Below are positions 8,174 to 16,770 of a stretch of 36,167 nucleotides of DNA, one piece after another; the first letter of the stretch is position 1, and every line of letters starts with the position of its first letter. Below the pieces are notes generated by a model. It did no database searches and was not told the origin of the DNA. It saw only the letters and a program-made list of their open reading frames with translations. The translations under genes and the position numbers were made by a program. This DNA comes from an uncultured Muribaculaceae bacterium (GTDB lineage: Bacteria; Bacteroidota; Bacteroidia; Bacteroidales; Muribaculaceae). Location of the stretch: contig CABUTS010000023.1 in the NCBI GenBank assembly GCA_902494515.1, positions 1-36,167 on the forward strand, in the 5' to 3' direction.

Positions 8174-9268
8174 TTAATACTGCCGGCCGATCCAGTCGGA
8201 GGGAATCTGCATGGTGGCGCAGTGGAGTGAGCCGTGCTGGCGGATCAGGGGGCGGCAGTCTACGGTGATGACCTCGTGGTCGGGGAACGCTACGCGAATC
8301 ATCTGCGCGGCGAGTTCGTCGTTGAGCTTTTGGCCGTAAACCGGGAGGAGGACAGCTTTCGGGGTAATCAGGAAGTTGGCATAAGTGGCCGGGAGCCGGG
8401 ATCCGTCGGTGTCGTAGATGGAATCCGGAAGCGGGAGGCCGATGAGATTATACGGGCGGCCGTCGGGAGTGCGGAGCTGCTTGATTTCCTCTTCCATCGC
8501 CTGAAGATAGGGGAAGTGGGAATCATCCTCGCGGTAGCATTTCACATACAGAATGGTGTCGTGGGGGGCCAAACGGGCCAGAGTGTCGATATGGCCGTCG
8601 GTGTCGTCGCCGGCGAGGGAACCTTTGGTAAGCCAAAGCACATGGCGGGCACCCAATGAATCGCGGAGTTCCTGCTCGACCCTTTCGCGGGTGATTTCGC
8701 CGTTGCGGTTGATTGAGAGCATACACTCCTCGGTGGTGAGGATGGTGCCGCGACCGTCGGTTTCAACCGAGCCACCTTCGAGGACGTAGTTTTTGTGGCT
8801 GATAAGGCGGTCGGGGATATGGAGACCGCGGGCGACTTCGTAAGCTGCGAGATTGTCGCGGTCGGCGGCGAATTTCAGTCCCCACCCGTTGAACTGGAAC
8901 GCGGCGCCGTAAAGTCCGGCAGGGAATTCGGCCCGCTTTTCGGACGAAGCTGAATCGGGGACTTCGACCGGAATAGGGCCGTAGTCGCGCACCCAGGTGT
9001 CGTTGGTGATATATTCCAGCAGAGTCACCCGCGGAGATTTATATTTCGGGAACGCCTCCTCGAAGCCTTTGCGGTCGGGGACAAGTACAACAACATTCTG
9101 GCCGGCGCGGAGCAGGGCGTCGAGGAGATTGATGTAGCAGTCCTCGATTTCGGGGAGCATTGGCGCCCAGTCGGTATCTTTGTGGGGCCAGGCTATTAGT
9201 GTGGCCGATAGACGGGAATCCCATTCGGCGGCCATGCGGCAGGGGAGCAGCTTCGCGGAGTTCGGCAT
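8174..9268 (-). CDS. aguA: Agmatine deiminase (Porphyromonas-type PAD family)
   Basis: Converts agmatine to N-carbamoylputrescine and ammonia. Family blocks in order: WPHKDTDW (27-34), WVRDYGP (92-98), EGGSVETDGRG (164-174), GDDTDGHIDTLARL with H226, and GSLHCATMQIP with nucleophile C350. Length 364 aa is normal. No signal peptide, which separates it from the secreted peptidyl-arginine deiminases of Porphyromonas. It is followed by aguB and preceded by a small conserved gene 20 bp upstream, all likely read from the promoter at 9605-9635. Confidence 0.93.
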   Translation of the reverse strand: MPNSAKLLPCRMAAEWDSRLSATLIAWPHKDTDWAPMLPEIEDCYINLLDALLRAGQNVVVLVPDRKGFEEAFPKYKSPRVTLLEYITNDTWVRDYGPIPVEVPDSASSEKRAEFPAGLYGAAFQFNGWGLKFAADRDNLAAYEVARGLHIPDRLISHKNYVLEGGSVETDGRGTILTTEECMLSINRNGEITRERVEQELRDSLGARHVLWLTKGSLAGDDTDGHIDTLARLAPHDTILYVKCYREDDSHFPYLQAMEEEIKQLRTPDGRPYNLIGLPLPDSIYDTDGSRLPATYANFLITPKAVLLPVYGQKLNDELAAQMIRVAFPDHEVITVDCRPLIRQHGSLHCATMQIPSDWIGRQY

Positions 9269-9288
9269 AAATAGTTGTTTATTGAAGT

Positions 9289-9543
9289 TTACCGGTCGTA
9301 TTCGTTGTCGAGGGCATCCCAGCGGGAGTCCTGATCTTCCATGAATTCATCGCAAAAATCCAGAAAGCCCTGACGCTCGGAGCTGCCGACTTCATGGCAC
9401 CAGTCGCGGTAAAGCTGGTGAAGATCGGAATCCTCGCCGATTGCTTTTTTGAATTCTGCTTCAGCCACGTCGATGCTGCCGGCTTCGCGTATATAGGAAC
9501 GGAACACTTCGGTTATGTTGTCATGATCCATTGTAACAGACAA
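9289..9543 (-). CDS. Small acidic conserved-type protein upstream of aguA, function unknown
   Basis: 84 residues, strongly acidic, predicted mostly helical, with two Cys (WCHEVG and DFCDEF). No domain recognised and no signal peptide. It is judged real because a textbook promoter sits about 60 bp upstream and aguA starts 20 bp after its stop, so it is the first gene of the agu transcript. Confidence 0.75.
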   Translation of the reverse strand: MSVTMDHDNITEVFRSYIREAGSIDVAEAEFKKAIGEDSDLHQLYRDWCHEVGSSERQGFLDFCDEFMEDQDSRWDALDNEYDR

Positions 9544-9604
9544 AATTGATGGTAATAAAAATAAGGCGGATATGCAGGACGGATTTGTCCTTAGCTGTTA
9601 GGGA

Positions 9605-9635
9605 CAAAGGTATGAAAATTTTATACAAGAGACAA
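9605..9635 (-). promoter_or_regulatory. Predicted Bacteroidota promoter of the agu operon
   Basis: Minus strand: TTG (9635-9633), 20-bp spacer, TACCTTTG (9612-9605). Exact fit to -33/-7 consensus. Start of transcription would be near 9600, about 57 nt before the first ATG. Confidence 0.78.
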
Positions 9636-9722
9636 TATAATGAATGTTAATTTTAACAGAAAACGCAGCTTTTTGGACGAAAATTCGAGATTATGTGATG
9701 AAAAAAGATATTATGAGCAGAT

Positions 9723-9767
9723 AAAAAGCACGCCGGCCACGCAGCGCGGTTTGCTGCATGGCCGGCG
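9723..9767 (-). terminator. Rho-independent terminator of the pRiA4b ORF-3-like gene
   Basis: On the minus strand CGCCGGCCA pairs perfectly with TGGCCGGCG; an inner GCAGC/GCTGC pair extends the stem. It is followed after TGC by five T (9727-9723). It lies 14 bp past the stop at 9782. Confidence 0.85.
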
Positions 9768-9781
9768 AATATGAGGGGGGA

Positions 9782-10366
9782 TTAATATTTGTCGTCGAAA
9801 CTCATTTCGTCGAAGCCGTCGGCCGAGAATTCATCGTCGTTGTATTGGTCGGAGCCGTAGAATTCTTCGTCCATGTCTTCGGCGGCAACAGCTGCGGCAG
9901 CGGCTGCTGCGGCAGCTATTTTGGCTTTGGCGTCGTTCTTGGTTTCGAATTCCTCGATTTCCATCATCTGCGAGGGAGCCTTGCCGATGGCCATCGAGCA
10001 TACGGGGTCGATTAGGTTGCGGCCGGTCTCGAGGTGCTTCATTTCCAGGAAGAAGGAGCGGTCGGTCATGTAGTCGAAGGTGAAAATCAGGCGCTGACCT
10101 TCGTCGTCGATGAAGTCGCTGAGCACGCTGTCGTCCATGAGGTAAACTTCCTGAGCTGAGTCGGAGCCCATGTCCTCCAGGGTGATTTCCTTTTCTTTTT
10201 CCCAACCGTTGTCGCAGATAAAGAAGGAACACATCTGGTTCTTATCGTAATCCACGGAGTCGCAGATAGCGTTTTTCAGGTCGAGGAAGGTGGCGTCGGC
10301 ATCAATCTTGATTTCGCGGCGGAAATTGTCCACTTCGTCCGAAACAATTCTGAATGTAAATATCAT
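9782..10366 (-). CDS. Plasmid pRiA4b ORF-3-like protein with poly-Ala stretch
   Basis: 194 residues from the ATG at 10366. The N-terminus (MIFTFRIVSDEVDNF...) through the DEGQRLIFTFDY block matches the PRiA4_ORF3 family, also named as a passenger protein of IS1096-type elements; its biochemical role is not known. The longer frame to 10480 is rejected because the predicted promoter (10449-10481) overlaps it. After residue 145 comes a run of ten alanines and then a very acidic tail (DMDEEFYGSDQYNDDE), both low complexity. No transposase is nearby, so here it behaves as an ordinary chromosomal gene. Confidence 0.82.
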   Translation of the reverse strand: MIFTFRIVSDEVDNFRREIKIDADATFLDLKNAICDSVDYDKNQMCSFFICDNGWEKEKEITLEDMGSDSAQEVYLMDDSVLSDFIDDEGQRLIFTFDYMTDRSFFLEMKHLETGRNLIDPVCSMAIGKAPSQMMEIEEFETKNDAKAKIAAAAAAAAAVAAEDMDEEFYGSDQYNDDEFSADGFDEMSFDDKY

Positions 10367-10448
10367 TGGAGTGTTGTTTTTAATGTAAAGAATAAAGACG
10401 GTAAGGGGATAGCGGAGGAGGGCGCCCCAAAGCCCTTTATTGATGTTG

Positions 10449-10481
10449 CAAAGATATGTAATAATAACAACACTTGCCAAA
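10449..10481 (-). promoter_or_regulatory. Predicted Bacteroidota promoter of the pRiA4b ORF-3-like gene
   Basis: Minus strand: TTTG (10481-10478), 21-bp spacer, TATCTTTG (10456-10449). It places transcription start near 10443 and so fixes the downstream ATG at 10366 as the start. Confidence 0.7.
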
Positions 10482-10634
10482 TTTTTACGCGAAATTTTTC
10501 GCTTGATTTACATTTTTTTTAAATCGGTTGAAAACCCCGCAGTCGAGGAGGTCCCTGAAAGTGTTGGGCGGACAGAACATTAGGGGGAGGAAAGGTGTTT
10601 TTTTATCAGAACACAAAATTAAAAACAAGATACA

Positions 10635-11345
10635 ATGATTAAAATTAGCGTATTCAGCGATTTCGCATGCCCTTATTGTTATATCGGCGAGATGCGGCTG
10701 ATGAACGCCATCCGTTCGCTCGGCCTTACTGACCGCGTGCAGGTGGAATTCAAGGCTTTTGAACTTGATCCTCATGTTCCCAAGACTGTGGTTACCAACA
10801 ACACTGAGCGTCTGATGCAGAAATACCGGTTCCCGGAGAATGTTGCCAAGAGCCAGATCAATCAGATTAATCAGCTCGGCCGCGACATGGGCCTTGACAT
10901 GAACTATCAGGATGCCCGCTACTCCAATACCCGCGATGCCCACCGGCTGATGAAGCTCGCTGAGGATCAGGAGACTGCCGAAGTTGTTTACAAGCTGAAC
11001 TTCGCGCTGTTCGATGCATATTTCAACCGCGCCGAAGTGCTGGCCGACCATAAGGTGCTCAGCAAGATTGCCGCCGAGGCCGGCATGGATATGGCTAAGG
11101 TGGTTATGATGCTCGAGAGCGACCAGTATGAGAAAGAGGTCCTCGCCGATGAACATGAGGCTGAAAACCACGGCATCAAGAGTATTCCTTACTTCATTTT
11201 CAACGGCGAGAGCCGGGTCCCCGGAGCTGTAGCAGAGGATGATTTCAAACACCTGCTGACCCGCGAGGTCGAGAAGAAGGATGCCAAGAACATCACCCTC
11301 GGCAAGCCTCACGCCTGCAACTCCAAATCCTGCGATCTGGTTTGA
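10635..11345 (+). CDS. DsbA-family oxidoreductase, FrnE-like
   Basis: Thioredoxin-fold protein, 236 residues, with active site CPYC (C12-C15) right after the first strand and a cis-proline loop GIKSIPYFIF (P185), the arrangement of FrnE-type DsbA-like proteins. A helical insert lies between. The C-terminus carries a second Cys pair (C228, C233). No signal peptide, so it should be a cytoplasmic disulfide isomerase or reductase; FrnE relatives are linked to oxidative stress. Single gene, convergent with the META lipoprotein gene and sharing a two-way terminator with it. Confidence 0.9.
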   Translation: MIKISVFSDFACPYCYIGEMRLMNAIRSLGLTDRVQVEFKAFELDPHVPKTVVTNNTERLMQKYRFPENVAKSQINQINQLGRDMGLDMNYQDARYSNTRDAHRLMKLAEDQETAEVVYKLNFALFDAYFNRAEVLADHKVLSKIAAEAGMDMAKVVMMLESDQYEKEVLADEHEAENHGIKSIPYFIFNGESRVPGAVAEDDFKHLLTREVEKKDAKNITLGKPHACNSKSCDLV

Positions 11346-11354
11346 TTGCGCCGC

Positions 11355-11376
11355 AGCGGGGGCTGAAGCCCCCGCT
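11355..11376. repeat. Perfect GC palindrome (GGGCTgaAGCCC type)
   Basis: AGCGGGGGCT, GA, AGCCCCCGCT: 10-bp perfect arms just after the FrnE-like stop. A second inverted repeat, GAAAAGC/GCTTTTC, follows around 11391-11408. A related core, GGGCTaaAGCCC, appears at 26643-26654. No T-tract, so not a normal terminator. Confidence 0.5.
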
Positions 11377-11531
11377 GGCGCCGCTGATATGAAAAGCTTA
11401 CGCTTTTCCACAAGACCAAAACCATTTGCGACACACGGGCCGCTGAGAAATAAACTTATGGGCGCCGCGAGAGGACTTCCGCCTGCTGCGGGAAGGCTGA
11501 AGCCCCATCGATAAACTCTGATAAAAACAAC

Positions 11532-11563
11532 AAGGCCGCGCTGAAGGGATTCGGCGCGGCCTT
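11532..11563. terminator. Two-way terminator between convergent genes
   Basis: Perfect 10-bp stem AAGGCCGCGC/GCGCGGCCTT with a 12-nt loop. On the minus strand it is followed by TTGTTGTTTTT, so it best serves the META lipoprotein gene (stop at 11582); on the plus strand only TTTGT follows. Confidence 0.75.
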
Positions 11564-11581
11564 TGTATGGGGAGGAGGGGA

Positions 11582-12088
11582 TTATTCGGCGGGAGCCTGG
11601 AGCTCTTCGGGGAGGGCGGAGCGGACCATCAGGATGTAGCCGTTGGAGGAGGTGTTGAGGCGGACGGTGGAGTCGTTTTCAACGCTGACAGTGGTGATCT
11701 GCGGGATAATCATCGACAGGAGGTCTTCAACTTTCATGTTGGGGCATGCCATCCGTGTCGAGAGGCCGGGATTCAGGGTGATTGAGTCGCCGCTGAGGGT
11801 GTAGCCGCCCTGGATGATGTTGCAGTTTGTCTTGAAGGCGTACTGGTTGCCGGTGAAGTTGGCGTAGGTGGGTTCGTCGGGAGTTTCTTTGGCGGGGGAG
11901 GCGGAGAGGGAGTCGTTGACCACCACGTTTTCAACGCGGAAGCCGCCGTTCATGATTTCAGCGGGAGCGGGGGTCACGACCTCGGTTATGACTTCCTCGA
12001 CTGCTGCGGCTCCGACCTGTTGTTTTGACCCGGAGCAAGAGCAAACCAGAGCTGCTCCGGCGCATGCTGCAAAAAGAATAGCTTTCAT
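11582..12088 (-). CDS. META-domain lipoprotein (HslJ-like)
   Basis: 168 residues. A lipoprotein signal with VCSC puts the lipidated cysteine at C18, so it is anchored in an envelope membrane. Residues about 75-150 match the META (DUF306/HslJ) domain, including a TNCNIIQGGYTL stretch, the DSITLNPGLSTRMACP block and the closing strand DSTVRLN. Members in other bacteria affect heat-shock or novobiocin sensitivity and their molecular role is unclear. It is downstream of recQ on the same strand; a structured gap of 186 bp separates the two. Confidence 0.85.
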   Translation of the reverse strand: MKAILFAACAGAALVCSCSGSKQQVGAAAVEEVITEVVTPAPAEIMNGGFRVENVVVNDSLSASPAKETPDEPTYANFTGNQYAFKTNCNIIQGGYTLSGDSITLNPGLSTRMACPNMKVEDLLSMIIPQITTVSVENDSTVRLNTSSNGYILMVRSALPEELQAPAE

Positions 12089-12112
12089 AAAGTAATTTAA
12101 TAGTTTTATTTA

Positions 12113-12164
12113 TAGAGCCTTAAGAACCGTAGCCGGTTAAGGCCGGGGATTTCCTGAGGCTCTA
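12113..12164 (-). terminator. Possible terminator or leader structure between recQ and the META lipoprotein gene
   Basis: On the minus strand TAGAGCCT pairs with AGGCTCTA across 36 nt that can form an inner hairpin (AACCG/CGGTT), followed by TAAATAAAACTATT. The T-tract is poor, so it could be a recQ terminator or an RNA leader structure for the lipoprotein gene. Confidence 0.45.
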
Positions 12165-12274
12165 TGAAGTAACACTCGGGCAGCGGCTTTTGTTTGACAG
12201 CGGCCTGAGAATGAATGAAATCAGTCCGGAAACAAGGCGGATTGCCTGAGAAATAGGCGGCGTCCTGCGGGCAA

Positions 12275-14455
12275 TCAATTGCCCATTTCGGAAAGGAACT
12301 TGATTCGCATCAGTCGGATTTCCTCCTCGGAATATTCGTTGCCGAGTTCCTTGATGGCCTCCTGAAGGGAGTCGGTCTCGGACTCCTGGAAGTAGGTGAG
12401 GATATCCTCCTGATGGTCGTCGTCGATTACCTCGTTGACGAAATAGTTGATGTTGATTTTTGTGCCGGAGTAAACGATTGCCTCGATTTCGTCGAGCAGT
12501 TCGCCGAATTCCATGCACTTCGAGTTGGCCAGTTCATCGAGGTCGATCTTGCGGTCTATGGCCTGAATGATGGAGATCTTTATGCGGCTCTTGTTGGCCA
12601 CCGAACGGACGCGGAGGTCTTCGGGGCGCTCGATTTCGTTCTCCTCCACATGGGTCTTGATGACTTTCACGAACTCCTCGCCATATCGCTTGGCCTTTCC
12701 GGCACCGACGCCGGTGATGTTGGCGAGCTCCTCGATGGTGATGGGGTAGGTAGTGGCCATAGCTTCGAGCGAAGGATCCTGGAAGATAACGTAGGGGGGG
12801 AGGTTGAGGTGCTTGGCAATCTTCTTGCGGAGGTCCTTGAGGATTGAGTAAAGCTCGGGGTCGACGGCACATGAGGCGCCGCTCTTGACCACAACCTCCT
12901 CCTCGAGTTCCGAGAAGTCGGTGTCCTCGACAACTTTGAAGGTCTCGGGGTTCTTGAGATATTTGCGCCCCTTGTCGGTGAGGCGCAGAAGACCGAAGTT
13001 CTCGACATCGCGTTCGAGATACCCGGCGATTGTGGCCTGACGGATAACGGCGTTGAGGAATTTACGGTCGGTGCCTTGCTCGCATCCGAAAACCTCAAGT
13101 TCGTTATGTTTGTAGGATTTGACGTCGGCGGTTTCGCGGCCGACAACGACGTCGATGATATGTTCAGCTTTAAACTTTTCTTTCAGAGCCGCGATTGTTT
13201 CGATAATCGCGCACAAGTCTTCTTTAGCGTCCACTTGCTTCTTTGGGTTTAGGCAGTTATCACAGTTCCCGCAGTTGTCCTGAGTGTAATTTTCGCCGAA
13301 ATAGTGGAGGAGAGTCTTGCGCCGGCAGACCGAAGATTCGGCGTAGCTGGCGGTTTCCTGAAGGAGATGACGCCCGATTTCCTGTTCGGCCACGGGTTTC
13401 CCCTGGATGAACTTCTCGAGCTTCTTGAGATCTTTGGCGCAGTAGAAGGTGATGCAGCAACCTTCGCCGCCGTCGCGGCCTGCGCGGCCGGTCTCCTGAT
13501 AGTAACCTTCGAGGGATTTGGGTATGTCGTAGTGAATCACGTAGCGGACATCGGGTTTGTCGATGCCCATGCCGAAGGCGATTGTTGCCACGATGACGTC
13601 GACCTGCTCCAGCAGGAAAGCATCCTGATTGGCGGAGCGGGTAGCGGAGTCCATGCCGGCGTGGTAGGGGAGCGCCTTGATGTTGTTCACCTTGAGGAGT
13701 TCGGCCAGATCCTCGACCTTCTTGCGGCTGAGGCAGTATATGATTCCGGCTTTACCTTCGCGCGACTTTATGAATTTAATGATGTCGCGGTCGATATTCG
13801 GCGTTTTGGGACGGATCTCGTAGTAGAGGTTCGGCCGGTTGAACGACGATTTGTAGACCACCGCGTCGGCCATGCCGAGATTCTTCTGGATGTCGTGCTG
13901 CACCTTGGGGGTTGCGGTGGCGGTGAGGGCGATTACCGGGCGGACGCTTATCTCGTTGATAATCGGGCGGATACGGCGGTATTCCGGGCGGAAATCGTGG
14001 CCCCACTCCGAGATGCAGTGCGCTTCGTCGACGGCATAGAACGAGATGGGAACTGTCTTTAAAAATTCAATGTTCTCTTCCTTGGTGAGGGATTCCGGGG
14101 CAACATAAAGCAACTTGGTTTTGCCGGCGAGCACGTCGCGCTTCACCTGGTCGATGGCCGTGCGGTTGAGCGAGGAGTTCAGGAAGTGAGCCACGCCGTC
14201 GTCGGTGGAGAAATTGCGCATGGCGTCGACCTGATTTTTCATCAGGGCAATCAGCGGGGAGATTACGATGGCCGTTCCCTCCATCAGCAGCGACGGGAGC
14301 TGATAGCAGAGCGATTTACCGCCGCCGGTAGGCATAAGCACGAAGACGTCTTTCCCTTCGAGGAGCGACATCATGATATCTTCCTGGTTGCCTTTGAATT
14401 TGTCGAAGCCGAAGTGTTCCTTCAGGGCCTGGGCAAGTTGCGTTTTGGTTGTCAT
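12275..14455 (-). CDS. recQ: ATP-dependent DNA helicase RecQ
   Basis: 3'-5' DNA helicase for recombination and stalled-fork repair. Walker A PTGGGKS (42-48), DEAH box VDEAHC (142-147), motif III ALTATATPK and motif VI GYYQETGRAGRDG are all present. The zinc-binding RQC region shows CRRKTLLHYFGE and CGNCDNC. An HRDC domain follows (around LRKKIAKHLNLPPYVIFQD and ITGVGAGKAKRYGEEF). The 726-residue length includes a C-terminal extension of roughly 100 residues past HRDC, common in Bacteroidetes RecQ. It starts 24 bp after clpX and is probably the last gene of the clpP-clpX-recQ transcript. Confidence 0.96.
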   Translation of the reverse strand: MTTKTQLAQALKEHFGFDKFKGNQEDIMMSLLEGKDVFVLMPTGGGKSLCYQLPSLLMEGTAIVISPLIALMKNQVDAMRNFSTDDGVAHFLNSSLNRTAIDQVKRDVLAGKTKLLYVAPESLTKEENIEFLKTVPISFYAVDEAHCISEWGHDFRPEYRRIRPIINEISVRPVIALTATATPKVQHDIQKNLGMADAVVYKSSFNRPNLYYEIRPKTPNIDRDIIKFIKSREGKAGIIYCLSRKKVEDLAELLKVNNIKALPYHAGMDSATRSANQDAFLLEQVDVIVATIAFGMGIDKPDVRYVIHYDIPKSLEGYYQETGRAGRDGGEGCCITFYCAKDLKKLEKFIQGKPVAEQEIGRHLLQETASYAESSVCRRKTLLHYFGENYTQDNCGNCDNCLNPKKQVDAKEDLCAIIETIAALKEKFKAEHIIDVVVGRETADVKSYKHNELEVFGCEQGTDRKFLNAVIRQATIAGYLERDVENFGLLRLTDKGRKYLKNPETFKVVEDTDFSELEEEVVVKSGASCAVDPELYSILKDLRKKIAKHLNLPPYVIFQDPSLEAMATTYPITIEELANITGVGAGKAKRYGEEFVKVIKTHVEENEIERPEDLRVRSVANKSRIKISIIQAIDRKIDLDELANSKCMEFGELLDEIEAIVYSGTKININYFVNEVIDDDHQEDILTYFQESETDSLQEAIKELGNEYSEEEIRLMRIKFLSEMGN

Positions 14456-14479
14456 GGGAATCTAAGGTTAAGAGAGAAG

Positions 14480-15787
14480 TCAGGCATCCTTGACGATGTC
14501 TTTGTTGAGTTCGAAATGGGATTTCTGCAATTTGTCAATCACATATTTCCCGTAGACCTCGAACTTTTTGTTTTTTCCGGAGGGTGTTTCAAACATAGCG
14601 TCGATCATCACGGTCTCGACTATGGCACGCAGACCGCGGGCACCGAGCTTGTATTCGATAGCCTTGTCTACAATCATGTCGAGGGCGTCGTCGGTGAAGT
14701 TGAGCTCGATGCCGTCCATGGCGAAGAGCTTCCGGTACTGACGGATGATGGCGTTCTTGGGTTCGGTGAGCACGCGGCGCAGGGCGTCGCGGTCCAGCGG
14801 CTCGAGGTGGGTCAGGATGGGCAGACGGCCTATGATTTCGGGAATCAGGCCGAATGATTTGAGATCCTGCGGAGCCACGTAGGCCAGATAGTTCTCGCGG
14901 TTGATGCGCTGCTTGGCGGCGTCGGTGGTGTAGCCGACGACGTGGGTGTTCAGTCGCTGAGCGATCTTGCGCTCTATGCCGTCGAAGGCACCGCCGCAGA
15001 TGAAGAGGATGTCCTTGGTGTCGACCGGAATCATCTTCTGCTCGGGGTGTTTGCGGCCACCCTGCGGGGGAACGTTCACCACGGACCCTTCGAGCAGCTT
15101 GAGCAGTCCCTGCTGCACACCTTCGCCCGATACGTCGCGGGTGATCGAGGGGTTGTCGCCCTTGCGGGCGATCTTGTCGATTTCGTCGATGAATACGATG
15201 CCGCGCTGGGCGCGCTCGACGTCGTAGTCGGCGACCTGCAGCAGGCGGGTCAGGAGGCTCTCGATATCCTCGCCGACATAGCCGGCCTGAGTCAGGACTG
15301 TGGCGTCGACGATGGTGAAGGGGACATCGAGCATGCGGGCTATCGTCTTGGCCAGCAGGGTCTTGCCGGTGCCGGTCGGGCCAACCAGGATGATGTTGCT
15401 CTTTTCGATGTCGACATCCTCGAAACCCTCTTTCTTCGAGGCAGCCTGAGCCAGACGCTTGTAGTGGTTATAGACCGCTACGGAAAGGTAGCGCTTGGCG
15501 CTGTCCTGCCCGATGACATACTGGTCGAGGAATTTGCAGATTTCCTTCGGTTTGGGGAGCTTTTTCAGCGAGTCGGCAGCTTCGGCGGCAGCGTCTTTTT
15601 CGTTGCGCATCCGGGCGGAGGTGCCGCCGGCCACGTCGTGGCGGTATTCCGTAAGAATTTGATGAATTTGATCGGCACACTCAGCGCAGATATATGTGCC
15701 CGGCTCCATGCCCGAAGGAATCAGAGCTTCGGTGGCGGAAGCCGGACGTCCGCAGAAAGAGCATGCTTCAATCTTCTTTTTTGCCAT
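14480..15787 (-). CDS. clpX: ATP-dependent Clp protease ATP-binding subunit ClpX
   Basis: AAA+ unfoldase that feeds tagged proteins to ClpP. N-terminal zinc domain with C9, C12, C34, C37; Walker A GPTGTGKT (136-143); pore loop GYVGED (169-174); Walker B IVFIDEID (197-204); sensor/arginine region near the end of the large domain; and the small C-terminal lid domain (YKLGARGLRAIVE). Length 435 aa is normal. It follows clpP by 120 bp that hold a small palindrome (CCGCCGG aa CCGGCGG, 15873-15888) but no T-tract, so read-through from clpP is likely. Confidence 0.97.
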   Translation of the reverse strand: MAKKKIEACSFCGRPASATEALIPSGMEPGTYICAECADQIHQILTEYRHDVAGGTSARMRNEKDAAAEAADSLKKLPKPKEICKFLDQYVIGQDSAKRYLSVAVYNHYKRLAQAASKKEGFEDVDIEKSNIILVGPTGTGKTLLAKTIARMLDVPFTIVDATVLTQAGYVGEDIESLLTRLLQVADYDVERAQRGIVFIDEIDKIARKGDNPSITRDVSGEGVQQGLLKLLEGSVVNVPPQGGRKHPEQKMIPVDTKDILFICGGAFDGIERKIAQRLNTHVVGYTTDAAKQRINRENYLAYVAPQDLKSFGLIPEIIGRLPILTHLEPLDRDALRRVLTEPKNAIIRQYRKLFAMDGIELNFTDDALDMIVDKAIEYKLGARGLRAIVETVMIDAMFETPSGKNKKFEVYGKYVIDKLQKSHFELNKDIVKDA

Positions 15788-15907
15788 TGGAAGTTATATT
15801 GGAAAATTCGGCGGCCAGCGGGGGCTGCCGTTTGTCAGGGGGTGCTTTCCCGAAGAATGGTAATCCCTGTCCCCGCCGGAACCGGCGGAAACAGAGAGTG
15901 GATGGGA

Positions 15908-16615
15908 TCAGTGTTTTGCTTTGGTGAGAACCTGGTCGATCATGCCGTATTCCTTGGCCTCCTCGGAGGTCATCCAGTAGTCGCGGTCGGAGTCGCGCTC
16001 CACCTTTTCGAGGGTCTGGCCGGAGTGGTCGGCGATAATCTGGTAGAGTTCCTTCTTGAGTTTGAGGATCTCGCGGGCGGTGATTTCGATATCGGAAGCC
16101 TGGCCCTGGGCGCCGCCCATCGGCTGATGGATCATGACGCGGGAGTGCTTGAGGGCGAAGCGCTTGCCGGCGGTGCCGCTGACGAGCAGGACGGCTGCCA
16201 TGGAGGCGGCCATGCCGGTGCAGATGGTGGCTACATCGGAGGAGATATACTGCATCGTGTCATAGATTCCCAGACCGGCGTATACTGATCCGCCGGGGGA
16301 GTTGATATAGATGCTGACATCCTTGCCGGGGTCGGCGGAGTCGAGATAGAGGAGCTGGGCCTGGATTACGTTGGCGGTGTAGTCGTTGACTTCGGTGCCG
16401 AGGAAGATGATGCGGTCCATCATCAGGCGGGAGAATACATCCATCTGAGCCACGTTGAGCTGACGTTCCTCAATGATGGTGGGGGAGATGTAGCTCGAGC
16501 GGATGGAGTTTTCGGAGGCAGAGGTGTACTGGTCGAGGGCCAGGCCGTTCATGCCGAGGTGATTGACAGCGAAGTTGCGGAAATCACCCTTGATATCTGT
16601 GGGTTTGATAATCAT
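15908..16615 (-). CDS. clpP: ATP-dependent Clp protease proteolytic subunit ClpP
   Basis: Serine protease chamber partner of ClpX. Catalytic S138 in GMAAS, H163 in MIHQPMGG and D212 in SDRDYWM; the S-H and H-D spacings match E. coli ClpP. INSPGGSV (105-111 region) is the oxyanion-side motif. Residues 1-35 form a longer N-terminus than in E. coli, which is usual in Bacteroidetes and may act as a propeptide. Upstream lie a TATCTTTG -7 element and an inverted repeat that overlaps the -33 position. Confidence 0.97.
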   Translation of the reverse strand: MIIKPTDIKGDFRNFAVNHLGMNGLALDQYTSASENSIRSSYISPTIIEERQLNVAQMDVFSRLMMDRIIFLGTEVNDYTANVIQAQLLYLDSADPGKDVSIYINSPGGSVYAGLGIYDTMQYISSDVATICTGMAASMAAVLLVSGTAGKRFALKHSRVMIHQPMGGAQGQASDIEITAREILKLKKELYQIIADHSGQTLEKVERDSDRDYWMTSEEAKEYGMIDQVLTKAKH

Positions 16616-16732
16616 ATCTGGATAAGAAAGTCTGGTAAGTAAAGTTCAGATACAGGATTTAAATAATTAGATTTTTGAATTGCGGAGCCGGACCTCGGAG
16701 GGCGCCGGTTCAGCCGTTCGTGTTTCATAATT

Positions 16733-16740
16733 CAAAGATA
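16733..16740 (-). promoter_or_regulatory. Candidate -7 element of the clpP operon
   Basis: TATCTTTG on the minus strand, matching TAnnTTTG, about 118 bp before the clpP ATG. No TTG is found 19-21 bp upstream; that position is taken by the inverted repeat 16753-16770. Confidence 0.5.
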
Positions 16741-16752
16741 CAACTTTTTTCT

Positions 16753-16770
16753 CAGATATAAGCATATCTG
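16753..16770. promoter_or_regulatory. Operator-like inverted repeat upstream of clpP
   Basis: CAGATAT, AAGC, ATATCTG: perfect 7-bp arms. Its near edge is 12 bp from the -7 element and it covers the place of the -33 element, so a regulator bound here would contact or replace sigma at the -33 site. Regulator not identified. Confidence 0.5.

Noticed and set aside
4511..9543. Confirmed phage-defence island
   Set aside because: Only one ATPase-TOPRIM-type gene and a RAYT-like gene are present, among polyamine genes; no nuclease, toxin or restriction gene supports a firm defence call.
14942..16288. 448-codon plus-strand frame across clpX and clpP
   Set aside because: It spans two real minus-strand genes and the gap between them, with no recognisable protein features.
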